A DNA stretch of 64,000 nt from Ypsolopha sequella (GCA_934047225.1 OW203997.1:10464417-10528416), one strand, 5' to 3'; shown: positions 1 through 11,669, numbered from the stretch's first letter. The notes: generated by a model not told the origin, from the sequence alone. Translations and numbers: made by a program.

Positions 1-569
1 ATATTATTTGGATGTACCTTACATGAGAAGAGTGCATCCGCAAGACGAAAGAACATGAACTCATCCCTTGAATTTTTATGGACATCAAAACACTCATTTT
101 CTATTCCTTTTATTGGATTTAGAAAGTACTTACGAAAGTAAACACACTCCTAATACTTGCAATATTTGTGAGATACATACATTAGGTCACTTCTAATTAT
201 ATAGCCAAAAATACATACTCAAGACTCGGTAAGTGGTCAGTGACTCCTTTTGAGAAAAAACACAATAAAAAGGTTAAAAGGGTCATTGCACCTTGGTCTT
301 GACCACTTACCGAGTCTCCCGTTTATACGGACGGACAGACGGACAGCCTAAATAACAAATTTAGTCATTTTACTTTAAAATTGAAGGACTTTCAGAAGAC
401 AACTTCATCCCCCTTTTCACCCCTTCGGGGTTGGATTTATCACAAACGCTGAGACATGTATAAAGTAATTTTCAATTGTCAGTCTAAACACAAAATTTAA
501 AGATCCTAACTTCGAAACAGACAAACTTTGTAATAAAGAACTTTCATACGAACTTTCATTTTTTTTTAC
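1..569. other. Repeat-derived leader region with a small foldback
   Basis: No gene is seen. A foldback at 222-317 has 18-bp perfect arms (AGACTCGGTAAGTGGTCA and its complement). These match the termini of the element at 56900-57713. From about 320 the sequence becomes a GACGGACAGACGG tract and CACCCCTTCGGGG-type hairpin motifs that belong to the repeat beginning at 570. Confidence 0.5.
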
Positions 570-1570
570 CGTCATCTAGACCTCGCCGAGCCCTTTTCTT
601 AGAGTACCATGAACATGGGTCTAGCATCAGCCGTTTGGGAGATATGGGCCTGTAAAGTTTTGACACTTTCGGCAGACAGATCTCGTCGAGAACTTTTCCT
701 AGACACCCATCAACATGGGTCTAACTCCAGCCGTTTGGGCGATACAGGCCGTCAAAGTTTTGACATTAAAAAAAAACTTTTTTTGGCATCCCGTGGTCCA
801 ACCCCTAGGGATGCACTACCTTCCGTTTAAAATATATTTTGCTTGGATATAGATAGATATAGATAGATAGATAGACAGATAGGTAGATTGTGGATATATA
901 GATCGATAGATATCTCAAAAGGAAAAAATGGAACCCTAATAGGATCACTTGTGTGGCTGTCTGTCTGTCCGTCGGTTACAGCCGATTTGCTCTGGCACAC
1001 ATACTTTCAAGAATGTTTATGTCCACTATATTAAATTGCAAAATCGATGCCATTTTCATAATAAACGTCCCAACAAACCATAAAAACGACACCCATATTG
1101 ATAGTTACACATTTCAACATTTAAACCCCATCGCACCCCAACAGGGGATGATGGTATTTCACGTCTACTACGTTGTATTTTAAAATCGTAGTCGTTTTCA
1201 TGATCAGCGACCCGATAAACCATACAAACGATACCCATGTTGATTTTCAGAATTTGTTACCCCATTTCCCCCTTTTAGGGGTTGAATTTTGAAAAAACCT
1301 GAAACACGTATTTACTCATTTATTGATAAGAGTACTCCTGTGAAGTTTCGAATAAAATAGTTTAACTATTCTTGTTTCCCCATACAAACTTTGGACCCCC
1401 GTTTCACCCTCTTAGGGGGTGAATTTTGAAAAATCCTTTCTTAGTGCACCCTTAGACCTCTAAAGGAACCTACTTGCCAAATTTGGAATCTCTAGACCCA
1501 ACGGTTTGGGCTGTGCGTTGATATGTCAGTCAGTCAGTCAGTCAGTCAGTCAGTCAGGTTCTTCTTTTAT
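570..1570 (+). repeat. Microsatellite-rich interspersed repeat, left copy
   Basis: It contains two related CAAACGGCTG-type blocks (570-770), a GATA-type microsatellite (845-910), a GTCT/GTCC tract (955-972), a series of short CCCCTTTTAGGGG hairpin motifs and a TCAG microsatellite (1526-1556). The same order of blocks occurs in reverse complement at 62693-63851. No coding capacity is seen. Confidence 0.8.
845..910. repeat. GATA microsatellite
   Basis: Interrupted ATAGATAGATAGAT tract inside the left copy of the end repeat. Confidence 0.85.
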
Positions 1571-1921
1571 TAAACCATACAAACGATACCCATGTTGATT
1601 TTCAGAATTTGTTACCCCATTTCCCCCTTTTAGGGGTTGAATTTTGAAAAAACCTGAAACACGTATTTACTCATTTATTGATAAGAGTACTCCTGTGAAG
1701 TTTCGAATAAAATAGTTTAACTATTCTTGTTTCCCCATACAAACTTTGGACCCCCGTTTCACCCTCTTAGGGGGTGAATTTTGAAAAATCCTTTCTTAGT
1801 GCACCCTTAGACCTCTAAAGGAACCTACTTGCCAAATTTGGAATCTCTAGACCCAACGGTTTGGGCTGTGCGTTGATATGTCAGTCAGTCAGTCAGTCAG
1901 TCAGTCAGGTTCTTCTTTTAT
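1216..1921 (+). repeat. Tandem duplication of a ~355-bp unit
   Basis: The unit 1216-1570 is followed at once by 1571-1921. By eye the two are identical, except that the second has one TCAG repeat fewer. The unit is the inner end of the repeat at 570-1570. Confidence 0.9.
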
Positions 1922-2047
1922 ATATCTATATATAAATATATAATATATATAATAAAATAATAAATAATAATAATAAATAAATATATAAAAGAAGAACCTG
2001 ACTGACTGACTGACTGACTGACTGACATATCAACGCACAGCCCAAAC
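1860..2047. repeat. Palindrome closing the left repeat
   Basis: Arms 1860-1921 and 1986-2047 are inverted copies of the TTTGGGCTGTGCG-to-TTCTTCTTTTA segment, including the TCAG microsatellite. They surround a spacer of about 64 bp made almost only of A and T. Confidence 0.9.
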
Positions 2048-4300
2048 TCTAGTATATAGGTATAAGAATAATTTCAAATACAATTTTATAGTGAATGAAT
2101 TTAAAAAAAAGCCAAACTTCTTAGGGAAGATGTTTATTTTTGTTAACCAATCGATCGATTATACTTTATTTTTGTACACATATATCAAAAGTCATAAAGT
2201 AAAAGTTGTATAGTAATATCAGTAGAATATAATATAGTCTCAGATATATAATACAGTTATAACGCGGAACAATATGTCTTCTTAGCCGCTAGCCTCGTTA
2301 CGGACCCACTTGTCCTGTTGCCGAGCCAAGGTCTAGATGCAATAAAATTGCTTTAAAAAAATTTTTTTAATATAATATTTTGAGAAGTCTTGACTCACTC
2401 CCTGGCTGACTTATCAACGCCCAGCTCCATAGACAATACAGCCCAGAAATACGTCTATTGTTCAACATCTTGCGTACAAGTAATTCTGTCAACAATCGAA
2501 ACGGGATACTGCAATCCTATTGGCTCTTCCAATCTTACGTATAGCGCCACAAACTTATCTTTCCCGAAGACGAAGACTTTAACGTAATGAATATAGAAGC
2601 CATTTTAGTTTGGCCAACCGAAACATATAATTTTGGAGTGGCGAATTGTATCTGCTGGTTAAGTCAGATGTGTTGACAGAAATCGGTTGCCTGTTATGAG
2701 GAGTCTGTAGGCTGTATTCGTCTATGCCCAACTCAAACCCTCGAACCTAGAAAAGTGAAATTTTGGACGAAGGTTCCCTTTATAATGTACCTATAGACAA
2801 TGAATAAGGCCGTATTTTTTGAAATTCCTGCGGAATTGGAGCTACCGGATCCAAGCAAGCAATGCTGCGGGGCGTCCTAGTGTAAACACAAAAAATGTTT
2901 CTTTATTTTTATATTTTTGAAAAACAGCTTTTCGGTAATTTTGAAAAACTGAGAATCGCAGTTGTTTTTCAATAAAAGTGTTTCCGCACTTAGACGGAAC
3001 ATTAAAACTACCACGAGTGCACCAATTGACGGCGGTTAAAATCTTGTTATGTTAGTCCAGTAATTGAGATCCTCATTAACTTGATCGCGGGAAATAACAC
3101 TGGGATTTAAGTGGCGTAATTATTACTGTTAAGTTTTATTCATAATGACCTATGTAATAATTAATTACATACAGTTAATACTTGCGATTGTCGGCTCTTG
3201 GAAACATCTTCAAACACTTATACTTGTTTTTTTTTATTGATTTTTATATGTTTTTTGCCGTTTGACCATTAAAACTTTGCCATGAAAGGCGGGACAGAGA
3301 GTCTCCCGCCTTGAGACACTTGTACTATTTCACAAATTTTCCTATTACCCAACCAGTTTCGCCTTATCGGCATTCCCCAGAGAATCACCTAATTCCCTTG
3401 AGATGCCGATAGTTGGGTAACAGTAACATTTGTGAAATAGTACGTGTTTTTTCATCCATAAAATTACATACGGTAAACGTTCAAAAACATAAAGACACAT
3501 CTATTTCTCTCGGGGAAGGTTGTCTAGGGCACATAAAAGTACATTAAAAAAATTAAAACCTTTTTGCAAGCGTGCACTATAAAGCAAATTTCAATTTGCA
3601 AATCACTGCTTCAGTTGTCAAAGTTGTAAATAACTTGGTGCAAATAATTATTTCGATGTTCAAAATAATCCGCTCGTAAAACCATTTCATTTTAAATTTT
3701 ACTTATTTAAGTTTTTGGTTGCATATACATCGTCTAGCAGCTTTAGTTTTTGGGCTTAGAGCTAAGCAAAGACTGTGGAGTGGAGTTTTTTTTCTTTGGT
3801 AGTGAGCATTGTTTTTTTGAACGCTTCCGTATCATTTCTTTTTGTGGCCGATTTTATCACTCCAAGTGTAGGAGACGCATTGAACAGCTAGCCCCCAGAA
3901 GGGAAATGCTGTACCGTCTGATTTCGCCAACTAATCAGTGTTTATGCATAGACTTTAAGCATCTCACTCCCACTTACCGCAGATTCTCTATTTCTGTCAC
4001 TGCGTGGTGTTGGCTTAGCCAATCAGAGCGCGTAAAAGCGCATTGAAAGTTGGCGAAATTTATTTCAAATAAACCAAGTGTCATTCATTACACCTTTTTA
4101 GGGGTAGTTTATGAGGAGATATAATAATATACTGAACTGCAGACTATTTAGAACTAACAATTTTATGAAATTTTGACATTGATATCAAGTATAATAAATA
4201 TCTTAAGGTTCTCGGATCTTGGCGCCGTCTATGTAAAGACAACGTAGGCACTTATTTACTAGTAGTAATAAAACACCCTCGTGACGCAACCATGCCGCCA
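2048..4300. other. Intergenic DNA without recognised genes
   Basis: Open frames here are short and show no family motif. A foldback at 3322-3443 has 32-bp outer arms (GTACTATTTCACAAAT...) and an inner ATCGGCAT/ATGCCGAT pair, consistent with a small MITE. The rest shows no pattern I can interpret. Confidence 0.5.
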
Positions 4301-4311
4301 AGCGACTTGTC

Positions 4312-4880
4312 ATGTTTATTTATTTATTTATCAAAAATATTGCACAGCATTACAGACTTATCCAATTCACTGTACAATTAAAAGGGTAATAATAATTAAC
4401 AAAAACAATCTACATAAAATATTTACAGAAACATAAAATGAACAAAAGTAACAAAGATAAAAATACATAATCTAAGGACAATGTCATTGTGGCTTCACTC
4501 TCACAGAATTTCAAGCATTCTCGCACAAAGTCATTCTGTCAGAGAAAAGATCACACAGTGGTTCAAATACCAAGAGTGCGTCGAGTTTCATGGGTGCGAG
4601 CACTAGTGGGGACTCCCTCCGCGCCACGAAGCATGAAGAGGACGTTGCTAAGGATGTTCCTACATGACATGATGTCATGAAACCGAAGAGTGGTTACAGG
4701 CATTTTGCTTAGTATCAGTAATTGGCCCGTAATAGACTTCCGTAGATTTTTGCGGAAGTCCCTGGAAAGACTGATCACGCCTCGCCTGCTGTCTCTCTCC
4801 CATTTTCTGGGTGAGCACCCTTCATCCTAAGTCTTATTGATGCTTTCCATCAGGTGAGGTAATGACCAAGCAAAATTTAT
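4312..4880 (-). repeat. Probable LINE 3' end
   Basis: The plus strand opens with TTTATTTATTTATC, which would be an AATAAA-rich tail on the minus strand. It continues as a moderately GC-rich block to about 4880. The minus strand carries a 71-codon frame without a recognised motif. The layout resembles a 5'-truncated LINE, but no RT motif is left, so the class is inferred. Confidence 0.35.
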
Positions 4881-5632
4881 TATAATGTAATAATAATGTT
4901 GGATGTTATTCGTGTAATCTCTATCAATTTATTTTATTTCAATATTTTTCCTTTTTGTTACTTACGACTTGTTATGAGTAGTTATGACGGCCTTATTGGA
5001 GAGGCCAAAATATATTGTAAAATATAAAGTAATTTATTTTGTATTTGTTAATATTTAACGTTTTAAACTATAAAAGGCTAAGTACATTTATAATTATATT
5101 TTTTTCGCCTCGAAGCTTTTTATTTTGTAACTCTTATATTTACACTTTGTTTGTAAAAGAATGTTCACAAATGTTACTTAAAATTTTCAAGTGTATGTAC
5201 TGAAGTCACAAATAAATATAAGCATTATCTGCTTTTTTGTTTTATGCAGAAGAAATAATAGTATTACGTACTCAGATAAGATAGTTGATTTTTGTTGTTT
5301 TTCATCGATTTAGGTTTTTACGAATTGAATATCTCAAATGTTTACATTTTTTCTTCTTTTCGTCTCCTTTATGAAACCTCTAATTCTCCTTATTGCTAAA
5401 AAAATAGATCGCGGTCCAAATCATGACTCAGATTCATTTTTACAGGTGATTTTTAGTTTAGTAACATTATTAGTAACATTGAGATTTTTAGTAACATCAT
5501 ATATTCAGATGACAGATAAAGCCAAGGTGCCAATTTATTCTGTGTCGGTTTGACAATAGTATTTTAAAATTGAAAACTGTGTCAGACACATGAGGGTTTT
5601 TTTTCAAGTGGTTACATCTGTGCACACTTACG
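4881..5632. other. Intergenic DNA without recognised genes
   Basis: AT-rich, with no coding motif. A TAGTAACATTATTAGTAACATTGAG-like direct repetition occurs at 5458-5500. Nothing else is supported. Confidence 0.4.
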
Positions 5633-5981
5633 CCGGGGCCACAGCTTCAGGCTTCTGGCGGCGCTTCTTGCTGCGCTTCCAGGCGGTTTTTGCGACGGAC
5701 TTTGCCCTGCCACGACACCCGTCGGCGCCTTCATGTATAACGCGCTCGTTCGCTCAAAGCCTCGACACTAGGTTCGTCCTGTGCGCTCGATCACTGTTTC
5801 AACCACCCGCCTCCCCGCACATCACCATCGAAAGAGCACAAGTCACTCGAAGCCGGACAAGACGCACAAGCGGCGACCCATGGCCGGTTCTATACAACTT
5901 CAAACATTTGTTCGCTCCGCCGGCGCCGTCGCAAGAAGAATCGCTTGGCACGCCTCTCGAAGCCTGAAGCTATGGCCGGGG
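5633..5981. mobile_element. GC-rich TIR element (~350 bp)
   Basis: The terminal inverted repeats are 5633-5655 (CCGGGGCCACAGCTTCAGG...) and 5959-5981, matching at 20 of 23 positions. The interior is strikingly GC-rich against AT-rich flanks. A 125-codon frame on the plus strand starts just outside the left TIR and crosses it. It shows no recognised domain and looks like a by-product of GC content. The superfamily is uncertain. Confidence 0.6.
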
Positions 5982-6037
5982 GGTTAGTGATCTGTGCGTC
6001 TGGGCTACGGGTAGCAATCTCTAATGCAATTTAAAAA

Positions 6038-6845
6038 ATAGTATTTTTCATTACGAGTGCGGAAAGCCTGTCATTGCAAAGAGTTCCGACAAATGTCTAC
6101 CCGAGCCGAGGCGCAGCCGAAGGTGAGGGTTGACAGTCGGAACAAGTTGCAATGACGGTTCCGCACGTGTACTGAACAACTATTTTTAATACAGTTGCGA
6201 AAAAATGAAGCAATTTAATAAAATAACAAAAACACAATAAACTCAACTAACTAATACTCCACGCAATAAATTCGTCGTATGTAGATATGTAGCGACTTTT
6301 TGACTTCTCCGAAGCATTTTGTGCAATTATACTGAGTTCCGGTGGTGTCAATTCAAATAAAATATCGTCGAAATTATTCATTTTGTGCAACAAACAACTA
6401 AACCCTCAAAGAAAATTTTTGGAAAATGGCGCCAACCGTAAAAGAATATAAGCAGAGATTTTTTTTTTGTTTTCTTCACCCATTCTGGCTAGGCAAAGAG
6501 AACTATGCCCATACAGCCAAGTCTTCAGTAGAATTTTTTTATTGATATGAAATGAAATGAAACCTAACCTAACTCATTGAATCAAATCATTAAATCTGAT
6601 ATTGAAACAAAATAGTAGCTTCTTTTTAGAAATATTTGCATGAATCATAAAAACTTCTTTGATTTTTTTTTTTGTAAAAACTTCGTGGTTGGTTTTTTTC
6701 TTTTTAATAGACAATATTTTGACAGTTGGGAAAGAGAACGCACGAGTTCGGAAAAGGTAAAGAAAAAGCTCGAGTATGTAATAGCCCACATCCCGAACGC
6801 TATACGTCCCTGCAATACGCCACTTTTTGAGCAACTGTATTAAAA
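6038..6845. mobile_element. Compound repeat, copy 1 (foldback + 660-bp block)
   Basis: The first part (6038-6183) is a foldback whose ends read ATAGTATTTTTCATTACGAG and the inverse ACACGTGCGGAACC-type sequence. It directly joins a block (6184-6845) that has its own inverted ends, TTTTAATACAGTTGC and GCAACTGTATTAAAA. The same junction recurs in the copies at 6845 and 21883, so the two parts behave as one unit. The short 3' plus-strand frame and the partial minus-strand frame are remnants. Confidence 0.8.
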
Positions 6846-7706
6846 TAGTATATTTCATTACGAGTGCGGAAAGCCTGTCATTGCAAAGAGTTCCGACAAA
6901 TGTCTACCCGAGCCGAGGCGCAGCCGAAGGTGAGGGTTGACAGTCGGAACAAGTTGCAATGACGGTTCCGCACGTGTACTGAACAACTATTTTTAATACA
7001 GTTGCGAAAAAATGAAGCAATTTAATAAAATAATAAAAACACAATAAACTCAACTAACTAATCATTTGTTTCTTTAACTATTTGCTTTTTTCTCTTCTCT
7101 CCACGCAATAAATTCGTCGTATGTAGATATGTAGCGACTTTTTGACTTTTCCGATAAAATGTTCTCCGAAGCATTTTGTGCAATTATACTGAGTTCCGGT
7201 GGTGTTAATTCAAATAAAATATCGTCGAAATTACTCATTTTGTGCAACAAACAACTAAACTCGCAAAGAAAATTTTTGGAAAATGGCGCCAACCGTAAAA
7301 GAATATAAGCAGCAGAGTTTTTTTTTTGTTTTCTTCACCCATTCTGGATAGGCAAAGGGAACTATGCCCATACAGCCAAGTCTTCAGTAGAATTTTTTGA
7401 AAATGAAATTTTATGAGATGAAATGAAATGAAACCTAACCTAACTCATTGAATCAAATCTTTAAATCTGATATTGAAACAAATTAGTAGCTTCTTTTTAG
7501 AAATATTTGCATAAAAACTTCTATGATTTTTTTTTTGTAAAAACTTCGTGGTTAGTTTTTTTTTTTAATAGACATTATTTTGACAGTTGGGAAAGAGAAC
7601 GCACGAGTTCGGCAAAGGTAAAGAAAAAGCTCGAGTATGTAATAGCCTACATCCCGAACGCTATACGTCCCTGCAATACGCCACTTTTTGAGCAACTGTA
7701 TTAAAA
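6845..7706. mobile_element. Compound repeat, copy 2 in direct tandem
   Basis: It follows copy 1 without spacer and in the same orientation, and ends in GCAACTGTATTAAAA at 7692-7706. It keeps a segment (about 7062-7100) that copies 1 and 3 have lost, and this extends the minus-strand frame at 7074-7292. Confidence 0.8.
7074..7292 (-). pseudogene. N-terminal fragment of a tyrosine-recombinase-like transposon protein
   Basis: A 72-codon frame inside compound copy 2 includes FDDILFELTPPELSIIAQNA and KSKSRYISTYDEFIAWREEK. The KSRY-x(4)-YDEF-x-W pattern resembles the start of the core-binding region of Crypton-type tyrosine recombinases found in insect genomes. The frame stops right after this, and no catalytic R-H-R-Y domain is present anywhere in the window. 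The same fragment is shorter or broken in the other copies. The family assignment is from memory of the pattern and is tentative. Confidence 0.35.
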
Positions 7707-8716
7707 AAACTTTTTCATATCGATTATCAAATTTACAAATTTATTATCTAATATTTAAATTCTCCTTAATGTCATATTAAGAACTGAATGGCAATTTTTC
7801 CTACAACATGATTTTTTTTAAGACCTTCGGAAGCCAAAGCATTTGCATAAATGTGAAATGAATGGTGGCATTAAATTTATACTTCAAATTTGTCTTCCTG
7901 TATGCATGTAAGAAAATTACTGCATTGAATAAAAATAGAAATGATTTTTTTTACACGTGCTTGTTGCAGACATTTTTATAACCCGAAATAAATAAGTTAT
8001 TACTGCCATTAATAAAGGTAGATTGTAATTAATAAAGTGCTAACCTTGGCAGTAAGATTTTATAGACAGACATGAAACTGAGTTATGTTTATTTTTAATA
8101 CGGAACCTTAAAAAACGGGTAATGTGCATGTGTGACTCGTGCACCTAAAGGTCCATACACAATGGAATTTATCCTCAAAATGAGAGAGCGATATAGATAT
8201 CGCTTATCTGTTTTTTAAGATTCCGTGTCTATTATAATAAAATCGAAATGCTAGAGAGGGACAAAATTCACGGGAAGGAGTGAGATGGCGCTCTACACAC
8301 CTTTGTGTACGCGTATCACTCAAGACGAACGCCAAAATCGCGAAAAAAATATGATGCAATTCGATTCCTTGGATTGTGACAATGATGAACGGCATAAACA
8401 ATATGGGTTTGGGTAAGTGATCACTTGATGATTAAAGAATGAAATTGTTAAAATGTTAAGCGTCTCAGAAACGTCAGATCTCTATGGCATGTCTAAACGG
8501 CCGTTCATACTGTTTTGGGTTTGCAAAAACGTAACTTAATGCAACGCAACTTTAAACGCAAATTGAACATCAAGTTATTTTTCCAGAGAATTAATTTTAT
8601 ATTAATTAATTGATTCTAGAGTTTATCTTCTACATCCAACGTCATTCACAACCATCTCCTCTCTATGATTCAAGAGTTTCAGTTTTTTTTTTTTTATTAA
8701 CAATTATTACATTTTC
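7707..8716. other. Intergenic DNA without recognised genes
   Basis: AT-rich sequence with only short frames. The stretch 8200-8400 is slightly GC-richer but has no motif. Nothing is supported. Confidence 0.4.
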
Positions 8717-9073
8717 AACGCGGGCAGAGCCGCGGGCACATCTAGTTAAAAATAAACTTGGACTCAGGTTTATGTCTGTCAATCTGTTACAGCCATTTAG
8801 TTACATTACTACGTATAGTCACTATCACTACATAGTATAAAACAAAGTTGCTTCCCGCTGTCTGTCTGTCCCTATTATATGCTTAGATCTTTAAAACTAC
8901 GCAACGGATTTTGATGCAGTTTTTTTAATAGATAGAGTGATTCAAGAGGAAGGTTTATATGTATAATACATGCATAATATAGTAGAGAAACACTGATAAT
9001 TTTAGAGGTTAAAGACATTCTGTAGTATATTTAGTATCAGCATTGCACCCGTGCGAAGCCTGGGCCGCTAGAA
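8717..9073 (+). repeat. RTE-type LINE 3' tail sequences
   Basis: The motif GCCGCGGGCACATCTAGTT at 8729-8747 is followed by a GTCTGTCTGTCC tract, AACTACGCAACGGATTTTGA and CACCCGTGCGAAGCCTGG. These are recurring pieces of lepidopteran RTE-like 3' ends, also seen at 42955 and 49446. No coding remnant is visible. Confidence 0.5.
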
Positions 9074-10172
9074 GAATATACTTCAATGGTCACACCCTCT
9101 TATCACTGAAATAGATCAAGCTATCAACTTGAAATTTGGTACAATGAGATAACTTGTCAACACCCTTGGGTGTCTAAAAAACTAGGGTCAAATTTTGATG
9201 CCGAATTTTTTTTTTTTAATGTCTCCGGCAAGTGGGGTACTATTTAAAAGATTTACTTGAGGGTCGTAAAACAATTTTTGTTGTAAATATGGCATATTAA
9301 AACCCATTCTACTATACAGCTTAATATATATGTTTGTAAGTATAGGCAATGAGTCAAGAGAAAAATTGGCGAGAGCATGCGCAGAAGTCTGTTTGGAGGA
9401 CAGAAGCACAAAATAGATACTACCAGAAGGCCGACTCGACAACTTAGCGAAAACTGACGCACACATGCATAGACGCGTACGAACGATGAACTCGGCAGAA
9501 TTTCGTATTGGCATTCACCCGAGTATCTTCGAGATCGTCGTACGTACGCCACTATGGGTGCGTGGCGCGTGCGCCTGTTTTCACTAGTTATTCGGAGTAA
9601 ACATTCTGTAAGTGGTTATTTTATTTTGTGACAGAAGCGAGGGCAGGCGCCGCGCGGCTTTGATTGCTTTGCTGCGTTGTCACCGCATGTCTCCGGGTGC
9701 TTGAGTACAGTCACGGAAACAAACATTTTGAGTAAATAAAATTGTTAACAACTCGTTAATACCTTATCAGGCAATTGTAACGGAGGTAGCTGAAAACCAG
9801 CGCCAACCAAAGCATGTTTTGGATGGCACATAGCTGAGCTACATCCTTTTGTCGTGTTATTTTTATATATTGATTACTCCCTACTTAAATAAACCTGTGT
9901 TAGATATAAGTTCTTTTTATTATTTTGTAAACGCGCCAATAAATTTATTTTCTTTCTTTCTTTCATTATTTAATCATTGTAAATCGGTCATTGAACCTTG
10001 CTCCTGACCATTTACCGAGTCTACAGTCTGAATTTGGCTACATTAATAAAAGTCACCTTATACTATAGGTAAAGTTTTAGTATACCGTTTGGTAAGCAGT
10101 TAAACTATAGCCCTTTTTCATTTATGTACATTTTATGTTTATTTTGCGAAATCCATCGCTATTAATACTCTA
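9074..10172. other. Non-genic stretch with a CpG-rich island and repeat ends
   Basis: The part 9360-9720 is CpG-rich and has two overlapping ~100-codon minus-strand frames without motifs. A donor-like GTAAGTGG follows CGGAGTAAACATTCT at about 9609, so an untranslated first exon on the plus strand is conceivable but unsupported. 9890-9965 looks like a LINE 3' end (CGCCAATAAATTT then a pyrimidine tail). 9986-10062 matches the right terminus of the element at 56900-57713. Confidence 0.4.
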
Positions 10173-10446
10173 AATATTATTAGAGCGCGATACAAACTAG
10201 AAAAGATCAATCAGAAACAAACCCAAAGACAAAAATATGAAAAAATTCCCCGGGCCAGGATTCGAACCTGCGACCTCTTGTTATCAAGACAAGCGAGGAA
10301 CCTCGGTGGCGCAATTGGTAGCGCGCTTGTCTTGATAACAAGAGGTCGCAGGTTCGAATCCTGGCCCAGGAAATTTTTTCATATTTTTGTCTTTGGGTTT
10401 GTTTCTGATTGATCTTTTCTAGTTTGTATCGCACTCTAATAATATT
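10173..10446. repeat. Long hairpin with 123-bp arms containing tRNA sequence
   Basis: Arms 10173-10295 and 10324-10446 are near-perfect inverted copies around a 28-bp loop. The innermost part of each arm is the 3' half of a tRNA-like sequence, including the internal B-box GGTTCGAATCC. The loop supplies the A-box half (TGGCGCAATTGGTAG) in plus orientation only. Confidence 0.9.
10300..10371 (+). tRNA. tRNA-like sequence, probable pseudogene
   Basis: About 72 nt show an A-box TGGCGCAATTGGTAGCGCG with a GCGC/GCGC D-stem. A perfect 5-bp anticodon stem CTTGT/ACAAG surrounds the loop CTTGATA, and the B-box GGTTCGAATCC is present. The anticodon by position would be TGA, but there is no long variable arm as in tRNA-Ser, position 37 is T, and the acceptor stem is only partly paired. 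It is best regarded as a tRNA-derived pseudogene or SINE head captured in the hairpin. Confidence 0.45.
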
Positions 10447-11213
10447 CATGTACATTTTATTCATATTAATCAATTGAGTCATACATAACACTATCTCATA
10501 TTTTTCATATTCATTATCCATCAGGATTATACCTTAACTATACACAAACAACTTACCAATTCCATTTACACTATAAAATATCAGTAGGTAATGTAGGTAT
10601 GTTATTCATAAAATCCGGCTAAGCAATTACGTCCGCGAGTGTACGTGCGCAAACATACCTCCACTACTTTTGTTCCCGCATCTTGCCGCATCATCCGTGC
10701 CGGTACCTGAATATTGTACGCATTTTTAGACAGACACAAGGATTGAAATAATTTTACTTATAAAAATACATACAAGAAGCGACGCAAATACCACGAAAAT
10801 AAGTTATAATAAATCCAAAAAGGAACCCTGATATTAAACAGTTGAAGTATGCTATGTAATTTGCATTGAACCAACAAAGCCTTTAGACTATATCTTGGCA
10901 TACAACCAAATCTTTCAATGTTACTGTTTAAGTTACACGGTTAAATTCAAGAATTTTTTAGTAAAAGCTTAAATTTACCAGTAAATAATAGTAAAAGTCC
11001 GAATTGTTCTGTGAAAGTTGTAAATTTTGGACATATACCAGCAAATTTTAGGTTTAACCTCAGAGAAACAGTAAACGGACAAAAATGTCCGAAAAGCTTT
11101 AATGCAGCTATAGTCAAGAGAACCCTTGTCTAATATGGTGTTATAGACTTGATTTTCACCAATCGGGTACCAAAATTGAAGTGCTAAACTTAGCATCTGC
11201 ACTATAATCATTG
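10447..11213. other. Intergenic DNA without recognised genes
   Basis: No coding motif. The end near 11100-11213 may be the decayed upstream part of the retrotransposon frame that becomes readable at 11214. Confidence 0.35.
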
Positions 11214-11669
11214 ATGTGGGACGCAACGTGTGTCGATACTTTAGCACCGTCCCACACCGGTGTGACTGCTATCAGAGCTGGTGCAGCCGCGGCAGCGGCA
11301 GAAGGAAACAAGAGGCGCGGGTATGCAGGCCTCAGTTTAGACTGCATATTTGCGCCTTTTGGCGTTGAGACAGACCCTTAGGCCGTGGGGTCCAGAAGCA
11401 AAAATCCTTTTCAAAAAAAATGACTTACAGCGAAACCGGTCGGGCATAATAAAGTTGTACGTAATATGTGGATAAGTACAAGTGTTTTTTTAAAACAACC
11501 TTTTCAAGGAATTAACTACGCGGCTGGTCGACGTCTGTGGGGACCCGAGGGCTGGCGCATATCTTGGCCAGAGAATAAGTCTGGCCATACAAAGATAAAC
11601 GCAGCCAGCCTTTTAGGTACCTGTCCATACGACTACGGCGATCTGGCTAATATTTTCTATTTAGTTTAA
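11214..11669 (+). pseudogene. Decayed C-terminal part of a non-LTR retrotransposon protein
   Basis: The plus-strand translation shows WDATCVDTLAPSH, then an Ala-rich AAAAAEGNKRRGYAGL, then FAPFGVET and, after a frameshift near 11375, RPWGPEAK. Further on are GDPRAGAYLGQRISLAIQR and, in another frame, NAASLLGTCPYDY ending IFYLV and a stop at 11669. This order is characteristic of the C-terminal region of a widespread reverse-transcriptase polyprotein. At least two frameshifts and a small gap show that it is dead. The 5' part is missing, as expected for a 5'-truncated LINE insertion. Confidence 0.75.

Noticed and set aside
1526..1909. TCAG tandem arrays as a possible CRISPR-like or regulatory array
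   Set aside because: Simple tetranucleotide microsatellite with no spacers, in a eukaryotic repeat.
5590..5967. 125-codon plus-strand open frame
   Set aside because: It crosses the TIR of a GC-rich element. Its composition follows the GC content and no family pattern is seen.
6640..7704. Short plus-strand frames repeated in the compound copies
   Set aside because: They are repeated because the element is repeated. The peptides have no recognisable domain and begin in homopolymer runs.
10207..10521. 104-codon minus-strand frame over the tRNA hairpin
   Set aside because: A translation of tRNA-like and palindromic DNA, with no protein support.
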